Part shown: positions 1-6,976 of the stretch, piece by piece
How positions within the stretch are numbered: position 1 is the stretch's first letter
How the letters are laid out: each line of letters begins with the position of its first letter
IMG/VR virus record: IMGVR_UViG_3300033153_004513
Span: 1-31,016 of that record
Source: a virus
DNA length: 31,016 nucleotides
Reading direction: 5' to 3' (one strand)
Made by a program: the position numbers and the translations under genes
The notes under the pieces: generated by a model
Database searches by the model: none
Seen by the model: the letters and a program-made list of their open reading frames with translations, nothing else
Told to the model about the DNA's origin: nothing

Positions 1-537
1 AAGATCGCCAAAATATAAAATTATTATTTCTTTGTCGTGATGTTTGTCAGCTATATTTTCCAATCGCTTTGCGATATCCCATTTATACACAATGCTTGGC
101 TGACCACCCATTGGAACCAATGTGATTCCCTCGGTGTAATGCTTGAACTGGTCAGCCATTCCTCTGGCTTCAAACCAAAGCTCAATGTAATAATCTTGGT
201 AGTCGGTTCTGTCCATCCAGCAACCAAAGTCGCCAGACTTGATTTCTTCAAGAGTCATTTCCAGCCATTCTTCTGGAGTTCCCATAAATCCTTCTCCTCG
301 AACAATGGCTTCTCTGGTATCGTCGGCTAGAGTATTCGGTCTCCAATAGTCATATTCTTCGTGACGAGCTCGGCTGGACAGTTTTATCCATTTGAGATAA
401 TCTTCTTTTTCGCTGTAATAACTTTCCCCCAATAATTTATAGAACACCCACCGAAGCGATACCTGATAGGGAACCTCTTGAATCAATTCCATCGCTCTTG
501 CAAGAATTTCCCGGCTGGCTGTATTTGGTTTATACAT
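1..537 (-). CDS. Partial Spo11/TopoVIA-like Toprim protein
   Basis: The frame is open for 179 codons from an ATG at 537 to the window edge, so the C-terminus is missing. A Shine-Dalgarno-like AAAGGT lies just upstream. The N-terminal part (about residues 1-110) is helical and rich in Trp, Tyr and Arg. It is followed by YYIELWFEARGMADQF, where many phage relatives have a vEvWvEK motif, and the visible end reads IIILYFGDL, the start of a Toprim strand that normally continues as DPSG. Phage proteins of this build are distant relatives of topoisomerase VI subunit A/Spo11 and of JetD-type nucleases. The role is inferred to be DNA cleavage or a topoisomerase-like function. It is the last visible gene after the Dam-type methylase (12-base gap). 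The call rests on pattern recall, and the diagnostic Toprim acidic residues lie partly outside the window. Confidence 0.6.
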   Translation of the reverse strand, partial: MYKPNTASREILARAMELIQEVPYQVSLRWVFYKLLGESYYSEKEDYLKWIKLSSRARHEEYDYWRPNTLADDTREAIVRGEGFMGTPEEWLEMTLEEIKSGDFGCWMDRTDYQDYYIELWFEARGMADQFKHYTEGITLVPMGGQPSIVYKWDIAKRLENIADKHHDKEIIILYFGDL

Positions 538-549
538 TGTTTACCTTTA

Positions 550-1077
550 TTATTTATCTTCAAACATTGCTATTTGAATCGGCACTTTTCCTTTTAGCCC
601 AACGCCGTAAGTGGTTATCGGCTCATAATTCTTAGATAACTCAAAACCCTTCGGCTCTAATACAAACATGGCAACCCATCTTCCAGTTCCAGGTCCCTCG
701 GAGCCATCTTCTGTGGCAAGCCATTTAATGTCTTTTAAGTTTCTAATTTCCGCTCCAGCCTCAATCATCATGTGCACCCATTTATCTATCGGATAAACAA
801 GAACCACCCGCTTCCCTTTTTTGTATTCTTTTATTGCCTTTCTTATCCATGCGGTTGGTCCTTTTCGTTTTCCATCAATGTCCTTGTAGCTCCCAAACGG
901 GGGGTTTACATAATTAGATTGTCCCCACTCGGCTTTCAATCCATCTAAATCCTCTGGCTTAGGATAAGGACAAGGATCATAATCAAATTCAAATTCTTCC
1001 TGCATCTCTTTCATTAGATCCGGAGGAGTGAGCCAATAATGTTTGCCGTCTGCTTTACTCCCTTTTTCAAATGACAT
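550..1077 (-). CDS. Phage DNA N-6-adenine methyltransferase (Dam family)
   Basis: A 175-residue protein matching the compact phage Dam family. It has W15-L-T-P-P near the N-terminus, DYDPCPYP at 32-39 and the catalytic NPPF at 58-61 (the DPPY-type motif IV of amino-methyltransferases). The hydrophobic VVLVYPIDKW follows. Such enzymes transfer methyl from S-adenosylmethionine to adenine N6 in DNA, usually to evade host restriction. A full glycine-rich SAM motif is not obvious, as is usual in this minimal family. Its start overlaps the end of the upstream glycosyltransferase gene by 11 bases, so translation is probably coupled. The target sequence cannot be read from the protein. Confidence 0.8.
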   Translation of the reverse strand: MSFEKGSKADGKHYWLTPPDLMKEMQEEFEFDYDPCPYPKPEDLDGLKAEWGQSNYVNPPFGSYKDIDGKRKGPTAWIRKAIKEYKKGKRVVLVYPIDKWVHMMIEAGAEIRNLKDIKWLATEDGSEGPGTGRWVAMFVLEPKGFELSKNYEPITTYGVGLKGKVPIQIAMFEDK

Positions 1078-1897
1078 CTACAAGCACCATTCCGTAATTG
1101 TTTATTCCTTCGGGTATGTTCAAATCTGATTTCTTTATTAGCTTGTTCCTCTTGAACGGCTCATAATTGACCTCGTGTTGCCATCTTCCCCATTTTCTTG
1201 TGATTCTAACGATATCAGGATGTTGATCAACTAACGATTGAGCCATGTCCAGTCTGCCGTCGCCTTGATAGAGGTCTTCGGTATTTCCGCCTTTCATTAT
1301 CATAGTTCCAGTTTTGTTGCAAAGAAACGCATAAAATAAAATGGTGCACCAGCCAGCCTTTAGAGCTCTGATTGAAAGATCGGTGTCCTCGTTATATCTG
1401 CCACGCCAGCGAAAATCAATGTGATTGTTTATCAAAATACAAGAATATATTCTGGTGTTGAGCTTGTAAGGCCGCATCGTTGGACTTCTTGGCGAGGTAA
1501 AAAATCGATATTGAAATCCAGCCAAAGCCACGTTCTCATATCGATCAACAAAATCCTCGGCCGCCCTGAAGATTGAGCCCGACTCCACTGGATATCGATA
1601 ATTTTTATACAGTCTCGCAAAGCCGTCCATGTTATCATCCATAATCCAGTGCCGATCATGTTTTTCTTCAAGAGCATGTTCCCAAACCCAGTTTCTAGCG
1701 GGAATTGAACCTTGACCAAGATCTCTGAATGGTAGCTGTAAAATTTTATCTGAGTCAATAAAGCTCGAATATTCAAAATGTTCTTGCGGCTCGATCACGA
1801 TTCTATAGGGCACCCGCATTTTTTCAAGAGCCTTGCTTGTAAGACGTGTATCCCATCTTCCTTTGGAAATAATATAAATCGGATATCTGGGATTCAT
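1067..1897 (-). CDS. TET-associated-type glycosyltransferase (TAGT-like)
   Basis: A 276-residue GT-A-like glycosyltransferase. Visible motifs are YIISKGRWDT (8-17), LGQGSIPARNW (60-70), the acidic WIMDDN (84-89) that probably binds metal and nucleotide sugar, RWRGRYNEDTDLS (163-175), MKGGNT (201-206) and KWGRWQHEV (235-243). This set is what I recall of the TET-associated glycosyltransferase family, found in phages and inferred to add sugar to oxidised 5-methylcytosine in DNA. It shares an ATGA overlap with the upstream FkbM methyltransferase and overlaps the Dam-type gene downstream, which suggests one modification pathway. No TET/JBP oxidase, hydroxymethylase or nucleotide-sugar gene is visible here, so the acceptor is uncertain. 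The family call is fairly secure from several motifs; the substrate is inference. Confidence 0.75.
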   Translation of the reverse strand: MNPRYPIYIISKGRWDTRLTSKALEKMRVPYRIVIEPQEHFEYSSFIDSDKILQLPFRDLGQGSIPARNWVWEHALEEKHDRHWIMDDNMDGFARLYKNYRYPVESGSIFRAAEDFVDRYENVALAGFQYRFFTSPRSPTMRPYKLNTRIYSCILINNHIDFRWRGRYNEDTDLSIRALKAGWCTILFYAFLCNKTGTMIMKGGNTEDLYQGDGRLDMAQSLVDQHPDIVRITRKWGRWQHEVNYEPFKRNKLIKKSDLNIPEGINNYGMVLVDVI

Positions 1898-2538
1898 CTT
1901 TTCCAGCTTCCAGTTAGATTCCAGCCGCTTTGAAAAGAAGGAAGCATAACAGGCTCAAAACCGGCTCTTTCCAGCCCGATCATAATTTTTTCAGCCCATT
2001 CCTTCCAGGGCTTTTTTGATATTGGGTGAAACTCCAAAATAATCGCTCTCAATTGAGGCTGAATAATGTTATAAGAATATTCCGCTCCTTCCACGTCGAT
2101 CTTGACAACCGTGGCGTTTTTGATGGCGTCTTCGTATCGAATTGTTTTGACTTCTATTATGCCGGCTTTTCGATACGATTTTACAATGCTATTAGTTGCG
2201 CCAATTCCTTTTGAAACGTGTAAATTAGCGTGACTTTCGTTATTTCCAACCACGGCCAGATTGAATATTTCCATGTTGGGGCGTTTATTCATAGACAAGA
2301 TTTCAAAAGTGTGCGGTGTCGGTTCGTAGGATAATATTTTTTTAGCTCCAGCGTTGGCCGCCCAAAGCGAATACTCTCCAACGTATGCGCCAATGTCCGC
2401 AACCACGTCTTGATCGTTCAGTTCAATACTTTTACATTCCCCCATTTTGTTTTCAAAGGGTTTGCGAGAATCTTTGTTCTGTAAGGCATAATGGCCGCCG
2501 GTTGTTTTGCTGTCGATGAATACTGTTTTATGATTCAT
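1894..2538 (-). CDS. FkbM-family SAM-dependent methyltransferase
   Basis: A 214-residue class I methyltransferase. The SAM-binding loop is VVADIGAYVGEYSLWAA (45-61), followed by the acidic strand end YEP (71-73) and the FkbM signature VVKIDVEGAEY near residue 143. FkbM enzymes usually O-methylate sugars or small molecules. The N-terminus (1-40) is short, with no targeting signal. It overlaps the upstream small gene by 11 bases and the glycosyltransferase by 4 bases. That coupling suggests it acts on the same product, for example methylating a sugar placed on DNA; this is inference from context. An AAAGGG ribosome site precedes the ATG. A role on a virion or host glycan is the main alternative. 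Confidence 0.75.
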   Translation of the reverse strand: MNHKTVFIDSKTTGGHYALQNKDSRKPFENKMGECKSIELNDQDVVADIGAYVGEYSLWAANAGAKKILSYEPTPHTFEILSMNKRPNMEIFNLAVVGNNESHANLHVSKGIGATNSIVKSYRKAGIIEVKTIRYEDAIKNATVVKIDVEGAEYSYNIIQPQLRAIILEFHPISKKPWKEWAEKIMIGLERAGFEPVMLPSFQSGWNLTGSWKR

Positions 2539-2788
2539 TGTTCTGCCCTTTATTGTCTACAAATACCATCCTGTCAGCTTCTTTTTTTGGAAAAAATATA
2601 CCCATAGTTTTCATCGACACCGACAAGCCGGTGAGCTCACAGAATTTTTTCATATCTTTTTTTGATTCGAAATATACGGTGATTTCTTTTATTGGACGCT
2701 TATCAGTCTGGGAGAATTCAGGCATTCCTTCCCACTCGTTTTCCCATTCAGCCTTGTGCTCAAATAGCTTTGGTTGCTGACCAGACAT
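2528..2788 (-). CDS. Small phage protein, WEGMPEF type
   Basis: An 86-residue soluble protein with WENEWEGMPEF (about 16-26), an acidic/aromatic motif, then a predicted alpha/beta fold (KEITVYFESKKDMKKFCELTG) and a basic FFPKKE segment near the end. I recall similar small proteins in many uncultured-phage genomes, sometimes beside DNA-modification or ParB-like genes, without a proven function. The ATG has a good AAAGGAG site and directly follows the stop of the nuclease gene upstream. Its end overlaps the methyltransferase start by 11 bases. It may therefore be an accessory factor of the modification cassette, but only position supports that. Confidence 0.65.
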   Translation of the reverse strand: MSGQQPKLFEHKAEWENEWEGMPEFSQTDKRPIKEITVYFESKKDMKKFCELTGLSVSMKTMGIFFPKKEADRMVFVDNKGQNNES

Positions 2789-3256
2789 TTAGGCTCCTTT
2801 TTTCGATAAGGTTGTAACATCCATTATATCGTATGCGGCGGCGATTGTCTGAGTCATTCCCTTTCTTGGCTTGAAGTCTTCATTCGGAAAAATCCAATCC
2901 ATAACGTGAACTCCATGAGAAGACACCCAGATCAAAAGACTCACGCCATTATATTGTTTATTCAAGTCCAGCCGCTCGGGTTGATGATCTCTGATATCAG
3001 ACCAGCGTAAATTTCGATTGTAAATAGTTTTTGTTTCTGCGATAACCCGAGTGCCATCGTCCAAAAGTCCGCTCATATCCCCGGAAACTTTGTCGCCAAA
3101 ATAAACATAAAAAGCCGGGCGGCCGCTTGTTCTTTCAGTTGGAACTAATCGAACAGGTGTGCCAATCTTTTCAACCATTCGGACTCCACGCTGTCGGAGA
3201 ACTTGCCGAGCTATCCTTTCGCCTGCTTTCCCGATCTCCTGTTCACGTCTAGCCAT
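2789..3256 (-). CDS. RecU-like / PD-(D/E)XK phage nuclease
   Basis: A 155-residue protein. A basic helical N-terminus containing GKAGERIARQVL resembles the start of many small nucleases. The core has D60, then E74-x-K76 in AETK, after the strand VIAETK, and a downstream HQ pair (91-92) followed by NGVSLLIWV. D...ExK with a following HQ is the pattern of RecU-type Holliday-junction resolvases and related phage nucleases. The inferred role is resolving branched DNA during phage recombination or packaging, in line with RecT and SbcD-like genes nearby. It starts at a TAATG junction with the upstream small gene and has a GGAGAA ribosome site. A general VRR-NUC-like nuclease is an alternative. Confidence 0.55.
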   Translation of the reverse strand: MARREQEIGKAGERIARQVLRQRGVRMVEKIGTPVRLVPTERTSGRPAFYVYFGDKVSGDMSGLLDDGTRVIAETKTIYNRNLRWSDIRDHQPERLDLNKQYNGVSLLIWVSSHGVHVMDWIFPNEDFKPRKGMTQTIAAAYDIMDVTTLSKKGA

Positions 3257-3459
3257 TATTTCTCCTTTCGTGATTTGAACGGCTCTTCAGTCTTCCATAA
3301 TTCATCTTGAGCTTTTCGATAATCTTGCCAGGCTGGGAGCTTGCTATAATTGATTAGAATTCCCTGCTCTGATTTTTCTTTCATCTGAGCCTGAATGATT
3401 TTCGCCTGAGCTTCAACCTTTCTTCGAGCCCTTTTTAGTTTCCAATATTTGAATAACAT
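3256..3459 (-). CDS. Small basic coiled-coil protein, unknown
   Basis: A 67-residue protein, MLFKYWKLKRARRKVE onward: highly basic at the N-terminus, then one long amphipathic helix with a WQDYRKAQDELW patch and a charged tail. I chose the ATG at 3459 because AAAAGGAG stands ahead of it and it forms a TGATG junction with the stop of the ASCH-like gene. A longer frame starting at 3510 would overlap that gene by about 50 bases with no better ribosome site. I do not recognise a family. The base-rich helix would suit nucleic-acid or protein binding, but nothing more can be said. Confidence 0.6.
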   Translation of the reverse strand: MLFKYWKLKRARRKVEAQAKIIQAQMKEKSEQGILINYSKLPAWQDYRKAQDELWKTEEPFKSRKEK

Positions 3460-3875
3460 CAAATCTCCTTTTCTGGAAATCCGAAATCGTGTCCTTTCAA
3501 TAATCTCCATTTGATGATCTCGCCTTCGAACGGAAGTCCATAATGAGATTCGAAAAACTCCACGAGCTTTTCCCAGGATTTGAATCCGTCGGCTTTCGCA
3601 AGCATCAATCCGGCATCACCCATATCAGTTCGAAATTTCAGACTACTTGAACCTGTTCCTATTCTGAAATAATAATGATCGTAAATTGTAATTGGCTCCA
3701 CGGAAAGAATTATCCCAACTCCCAATCGCCGAGCGTATTTTGTTCGAAGTCCAAACCAGAGAAAAATCGGGGTGTTCGATTTAGTCGGATATTTTCGAAC
3801 CTTTCGAATTGTCTGAGTCTTTTTCCCAGACTCAACCATTCTGGCAAATTGAGATTTGAAATTATAAGCTGGCAT
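3459..3875 (-). CDS. ASCH/PUA-like domain protein
   Basis: A 138-residue protein starting MPAYNFKSQFARMVESGKK, followed by TQTIRK. This beginning is characteristic of phage ASCH-fold proteins, in which a basic TIR(K/R) stretch lines the nucleic-acid cleft. Later blocks include LSVEPITIYDHY and the hydrophobic ADGFKSWEKLVEFFESHYG, with a final KWRLL strand. ASCH proteins are RNA-binding or modified-nucleotide-binding modules; some relatives act on N4-acetylcytidine or recognise modified bases. In this phage it may bind RNA or modified DNA, but no catalytic set is proven. It lies in the same run as the modification cassette. A GAAGGTG ribosome site supports the ATG. Confidence 0.6.
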   Translation of the reverse strand: MPAYNFKSQFARMVESGKKTQTIRKVRKYPTKSNTPIFLWFGLRTKYARRLGVGIILSVEPITIYDHYYFRIGTGSSSLKFRTDMGDAGLMLAKADGFKSWEKLVEFFESHYGLPFEGEIIKWRLLKGHDFGFPEKEI

Positions 3876-3888
3876 TATTCACCTTCTT

Positions 3889-4104
3889 TTATAAACCGTA
3901 TTTGAATTTCAACCCAGGACTGAATAATAAATCTTCTCGATTTTTGAGCTTTATTATATGCCCGCACTTTCGACAAGTAAGAAACGGACTGCCAGCACAC
4001 CGGCCAGGGTTGAGATGATTATTTGTTCCGCAATCCACGCACTTGAAACAATCCAATTGAGTGTGCTTTTTTTTGCTGATATGACTGGTGCAAATCACAC
4101 ACAT
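3889..4104 (-). CDS. Small zinc-ribbon protein
   Basis: A 71-residue protein with eight cysteines: CVIC near the N-terminus, CFKCVDC (19-25), then C36 and CRKC (44-47). The paired CxxC knuckles indicate one or two zinc ribbons. A basic, aromatic tail follows (FSPGLKFKYGL). Such phage mini-proteins commonly bind nucleic acid or act as adaptors; no specific function is shown. It begins just after the upstream stop (GAATAAATG) with a GAGGTGA ribosome site. Thirteen bases separate it from the ASCH-like gene. Confidence 0.6.
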   Translation of the reverse strand: MCVICTSHISKKKHTQLDCFKCVDCGTNNHLNPGRCAGSPFLTCRKCGHIIKLKNREDLLFSPGLKFKYGL

Positions 4105-4458
4105 TTATTCACCTCGCTTTCTAGCGTTTACTGTTCTCTCTAATTCCTCTCCTTCAAGAAGGTAGGGATTGATTTCGCTCTTTTCCTCCTTGTCTAGTGA
4201 CTTTAGGAAAGCGGGAAAACCACCTCTCGGTATCAGCTTGCCCTCACGCTGTAATGTAGCTTCGTATCTTCGCCACAATCGCCTAGCCCCTTTGATGTCA
4301 CTCTCTTTCTCGGAGGGGAGGGAGTTGAGATAATCTCTCATTGCTTGCCATTCCTCAACAGTCAAAGAAATAATAACAAATTCATCTGAATTGCTGTGGT
4401 AGTTTTCCTTCTTAATAATTGGTGAAAATATCTTCTCAATCGTTAGCTTTGGTTTCAT
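4105..4458 (-). CDS. Hypothetical protein with EWQAMRDYL segment
   Basis: A 117-residue soluble protein. The N-terminal third is beta-rich and followed by LTVEEWQAMRDYLNSLPSEKE, which resembles the INSLPSEEEIAKG block of the gene two places upstream. A basic helix KGARRLWRRYEATLQREGK follows, and the acidic C-terminus ends with basic residues. It overlaps the upstream gene by 23 bases, so translation is probably coupled. I recognise no family. The shared NSLPSE segment suggests these small genes have exchanged modules. Confidence 0.55.
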   Translation of the reverse strand: MKPKLTIEKIFSPIIKKENYHSNSDEFVIISLTVEEWQAMRDYLNSLPSEKESDIKGARRLWRRYEATLQREGKLIPRGGFPAFLKSLDKEEKSEINPYLLEGEELERTVNARKRGE

Positions 4459-4876
4459 TCTCGTCCTCCTCCTTGTCTAGCCAGTGTATCAAGTCTTTCA
4501 CGAACATCGCCTGTCCGTTTTTATGTTCACCCATAAATTCACTTATCACTCCCTTCGTTATCTCTTTTTTCTGCTTTCTTATTTCTTCTCGGTTTATTGC
4601 AAGTTCTAAAACGTCCTCCTTGCTGTCAAGTGTGTCTAGCCGTTTTAGGGCATTGTGCATTTCTACCGCATTATCATATTTGCCTAAATGGTCAGTGACT
4701 TCTTTTGAAACCTTTCTTGATATTTTATAATGCTCACAGAGTTGGTCGTGATATTCTTCTCTCCTATCGTCAAGCCCGTACATGCCTGGATTTCTTTCCA
4801 TTGTTTCAATTAGCCCCCAATATCTCCAAGTTATGTCGGGGACACTTCCAGCGTTTCTCTGTATTCCTGTCATCAT
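4436..4876 (-). CDS. Hypothetical helical protein, WL-module C-terminus
   Basis: A 146-residue, mostly helical and highly charged protein. The N-terminus has DITWRYWGLIETME; the middle carries a run of charged helices. The end (about residues 105-140) reads KKEITKGVISEF then FVKDLIHWLDKEEDEN. This end matches the two genes upstream, which also finish with an E-I-x-K helix followed by a (F/I)xxx(I/F)xxWL(D/E) helix. The ATG has an AAGGAGTG site and directly follows the stop of the preceding gene. Function unknown. The repeated terminal module suggests a common binding partner. Confidence 0.55.
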   Translation of the reverse strand: MMTGIQRNAGSVPDITWRYWGLIETMERNPGMYGLDDRREEYHDQLCEHYKISRKVSKEVTDHLGKYDNAVEMHNALKRLDTLDSKEDVLELAINREEIRKQKKEITKGVISEFMGEHKNGQAMFVKDLIHWLDKEEDENETKAND

Positions 4877-5140
4877 TCACTCCTTGCGTTCAATGTATTC
4901 AAGCCACTGTGTAAAATCTTCCAACACAGCATTACACCTGTCTATTAATTCCTTATTCCCTTGATACATAGAATGGTGCGCTTTTCGGTATTCCTCAATC
5001 ATCCCCTTCGCTATCTCTTCCTCGGAGGGAAGGGAGTTAATAATTTGTTCAATGCGGTCTATCCTGATGAATGGCAATTCTCCGTACTGTTTCGCCAACT
5101 CTTTTATATCAGCAAGCATCTTCTCTTTATAACCCACCAT
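4877..5140 (-). CDS. Hypothetical small helical protein, WL-module
   Basis: An 87-residue protein. The first half is an amphipathic helix and a short hydrophobic segment (ELPFIRIDRIEQIINSLPS). The second half is the shared module EEEIAKGMIEEYRKAHH, then RCNAVLEDFTQWLEYIERKE. The same C-terminal layout appears in the genes on both sides. Its start overlaps the AGGAGTGA ribosome-site/stop region of the upstream gene, so it is coupled. No recognised family and no metal or catalytic motif. Confidence 0.55.
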   Translation of the reverse strand: MVGYKEKMLADIKELAKQYGELPFIRIDRIEQIINSLPSEEEIAKGMIEEYRKAHHSMYQGNKELIDRCNAVLEDFTQWLEYIERKE

Positions 5141-5566
5141 TCACTCCTGTTGGTCCAGCCAGTTGATACAACCCTCAATTATCGCTCTAAATTCACGAGC
5201 TACTGGACAATTATCCTTTGTATCTTTCAGGGTTTCGTTTACATATTCTTCAATCTCCCGCTTGGCTATTTCTTTGTCAGTCATTCTTAGTCGAGCGTGA
5301 TGTGCGGCCGGAGCGTTTCCCTTTGCCACCCAGCAATCACAACACGACCATTCTTCGCCTTCATCCGGTGACCATTCAATATGATAACCCTTTCGACCAC
5401 ACTTGCAAACCCGCTCCATTTCTGGCTCCCAATATCGAGCGATTTTCAACAGCTTCGAGCTTGTGTGTTGATCTTCATAAATTAGAGCTTTCAGATTGTC
5501 CAGATTCAACCATTCAGAGCCAAGCTTTTCATCATTCCATCGTAAGGCCACGATAATTGTCTTCAT
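5141..5566 (-). CDS. Zinc-ribbon protein with C-terminal WL-module
   Basis: A 141-residue protein built in two parts. The N-terminal part has KIARYWEPEMERVCKCG then, about 15 residues on, WSCCDCW, which together form a four-cysteine zinc ribbon (CKC...CCDC). The C-terminal part is the module also found in the next two genes: DKEIAKREIEEYVNE, then FRAIIEGCINWLDQQE. The ATG at 5566 is preferred to a GTG nine bases earlier because it makes a TAATG junction with the upstream stop; GGAG lies upstream. The domain mix is the clearest sign of module shuffling in this run. Function unknown. Confidence 0.6.
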   Translation of the reverse strand: MKTIIVALRWNDEKLGSEWLNLDNLKALIYEDQHTSSKLLKIARYWEPEMERVCKCGRKGYHIEWSPDEGEEWSCCDCWVAKGNAPAAHHARLRMTDKEIAKREIEEYVNETLKDTKDNCPVAREFRAIIEGCINWLDQQE

Positions 5567-5895
5567 TAGAAACACTCCAATTCTCTTTCAGTGTAATACT
5601 CGAATTTTCTTTTTCGAGCCTCTTCCGGCGGTGGCATGCCGTCACGAACCCAATTTTGAAAAGCTCTCATGGTATCCAAGCCATAAAGAAGTGAGCCAAC
5701 CCAAAACGCATGTTCTGAGCCAAGCCATCGTTTCGATTCTGCTCTGTTTTCAGCTTCATAATATTCCGAGGCTTCACAAATCACGTCGGCGATTGCAACG
5801 TCAAAAGCATCCATAAATATTTCTACTTCTGGGGGATAAGTTCCTTTTCCTCTGACCTGCCCGCCCAGAATAGGAATTCTTAGCATTATAGGCAT
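5566..5895 (-). CDS. Hypothetical protein, 109 residues
   Basis: A 109-residue soluble protein starting MPIMLRIPILGGQVRGKG, with an amphipathic helix DAFDVAIADVICEASEYYEAE and aromatic helices around SEHAFWVGSLLYGLDTM. A PPPEEARKRK segment precedes the end. A GAAGGAG site precedes the ATG. It is separated from the Gp157-like gene by 46 bases that contain nothing else I can identify. No family recognised; the composition suits a small globular helical protein. Confidence 0.55.
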   Translation of the reverse strand: MPIMLRIPILGGQVRGKGTYPPEVEIFMDAFDVAIADVICEASEYYEAENRAESKRWLGSEHAFWVGSLLYGLDTMRAFQNWVRDGMPPPEEARKRKFEYYTERELECF

Positions 5896-5941
5896 GACGA
5901 CTCCTTCAAAACAAAGATGTTATTTGTTCGCTGTAAATACT

Positions 5942-6679
5942 TTATTCTTTCTCTGTTTGATAGGGTTTGATTGAGATCGTCGCCTTCGGGATTTTAGAAT
6001 CATCCACGCTCCCAGGCATATCCGGGAAGGTTCCGAGTGCCAGCTGTTCAGCATATTTGCCCCGGTCCACATCCAGAAAGACTTTCAGATCCTTGTCAAT
6101 ACACCACTGAATGGCCTTTTTGATATCCACGGAGAATTCCCGATTTTTGAACATCTTGATTTCGCAACCCAGGGCTGGTTTTTTATTGTCGGTAGCTTTG
6201 TAAATAGCCAGAGTTCGTTTCCCGAGATCAGTCTTCAAGAGATCGTAATCTTTTTTGAGAGCTTTTTTCTGTTCATCCAATATGGCTTTTTGTTTGTCCA
6301 GTCCTTCGGCAACTATAAACCCATCAACTTCGTTTTGAATAATTTCCAAGCGGTCAGCATTATCTTGAATCTCTGAATCAATTCTGGCCAGCCGTACCAT
6401 ATCGGCTCCGAGCTTGTCTTCTTTGGTTCCTTCAATCAAAACCTCGGAAGCGTTCTCGATCACCTTGGACATATTTTCTTCATGCTGTTTTTGATGGGCT
6501 TCTTTCAGTCTTTCACCCACGTTATCAATAATTTGATAAGTCTCACCCTCTTCATCAATTGCCATTGTAGAATTCACTTCGGCTGAATCAAGAATTTCGG
6601 TGGCTTTTTCAATCTCTTCTCCGGAAATTTTAGCAATTACTTTTTCCTCTTCGGGGGTCAATGTTTTTTCATCATTCAT
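5942..6679 (-). CDS. Gp157-like coiled-coil phage protein
   Basis: A 245-residue protein. The first half is acidic. A long coiled coil follows (about 90-160, with DSEIQDNADRLEIIQNEV and DKQKAILDEQKKALKKDY), then a small C-terminal alpha/beta domain containing KMFKNREFSVDIKKAIQWC and a KIPKATISIKP ending. A central coiled coil with a short beta end that lists (K)IP resembles the siphovirus Gp157 family, which is associated with recombination modules. The sequence match is loose. Its leader and first five residues (MNDEK) are nearly the same as those of the RecT-like gene, suggesting shared control. A strong AAAAAGGAG site precedes the ATG. Confidence 0.45.
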   Translation of the reverse strand: MNDEKTLTPEEEKVIAKISGEEIEKATEILDSAEVNSTMAIDEEGETYQIIDNVGERLKEAHQKQHEENMSKVIENASEVLIEGTKEDKLGADMVRLARIDSEIQDNADRLEIIQNEVDGFIVAEGLDKQKAILDEQKKALKKDYDLLKTDLGKRTLAIYKATDNKKPALGCEIKMFKNREFSVDIKKAIQWCIDKDLKVFLDVDRGKYAEQLALGTFPDMPGSVDDSKIPKATISIKPYQTEKE

Positions 6680-6726
6680 TTTGGGCTCCTTTTTCTAAAT
6701 TAGATTGTATTCACAATTGTATCACA
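6677..6726 (-). repeat. Leader repeat, copy 1 (promoter plus ribosome site)
   Basis: About 50 bases upstream of the Gp157-like gene are almost the same as 10335-10384 upstream of the RecT-like gene, apart from a base of length variation in the A-runs. The block holds the extended -10 promoter, the palindrome ACAATTGT, an A/T-rich leader, AAAAGGAGCCC and the ATG. The similarity runs into the first codons (MNDEK). Confidence 0.85.
6716..6726 (-). promoter_or_regulatory. Extended -10 promoter, GTGATACAAT type
   Basis: On the minus strand TGTGATACAAT gives TG-n-TACAAT. No good -35 is seen at the usual distance. A second TACAAT lies 11 bases downstream, and an ACAATTGT palindrome overlaps the two, so this could also be an operator. 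It would drive the Gp157-like gene and those after it. Confidence 0.5.
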
Positions 6727-6727
6727 T

Positions 6728-6976
6728 TTATTGTTTCGGAAGCGGCCGAACTCCAACCACAATTCCGATTGATAGACCATGTTTTTTTATTGCATCATTC
6801 ACTTGCTTTGACTTCGGCCAGAAATTTTTCTTTTTTATCATTCGCCAGGACGTGCCATCAGAAATTCCCCATATCTCTCCTACCGCTTTGAATCCCCCTA
6901 AATGCTCTACTAGTCGATAGTCCTCTTTCATCTTTCTCCTGATTGCGTTCCGGCCGTGAACAGCGATTTTAGGCAT
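6728..6976 (-). CDS. Small protein with possible HTH
   Basis: An 82-residue basic protein. The centre, EHLGGFKAVGEIWGISDGTSWRMIKKK, looks like a helix-turn-helix in which WGISDGTSWRMI would be the turn and recognition helix. A second helix (SKQVNDAIKKHG) follows, and the tail is hydrophobic (GIVVGVRPLP). It could be a small regulator acting on the early promoters, including the one directly downstream, but this is inference. The start at 6976 is supported by AAGGAGG with six bases to the ATG. It overlaps the nuclease gene by 8 bases. Confidence 0.55.
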   Translation of the reverse strand: MPKIAVHGRNAIRRKMKEDYRLVEHLGGFKAVGEIWGISDGTSWRMIKKKNFWPKSKQVNDAIKKHGLSIGIVVGVRPLPKQ

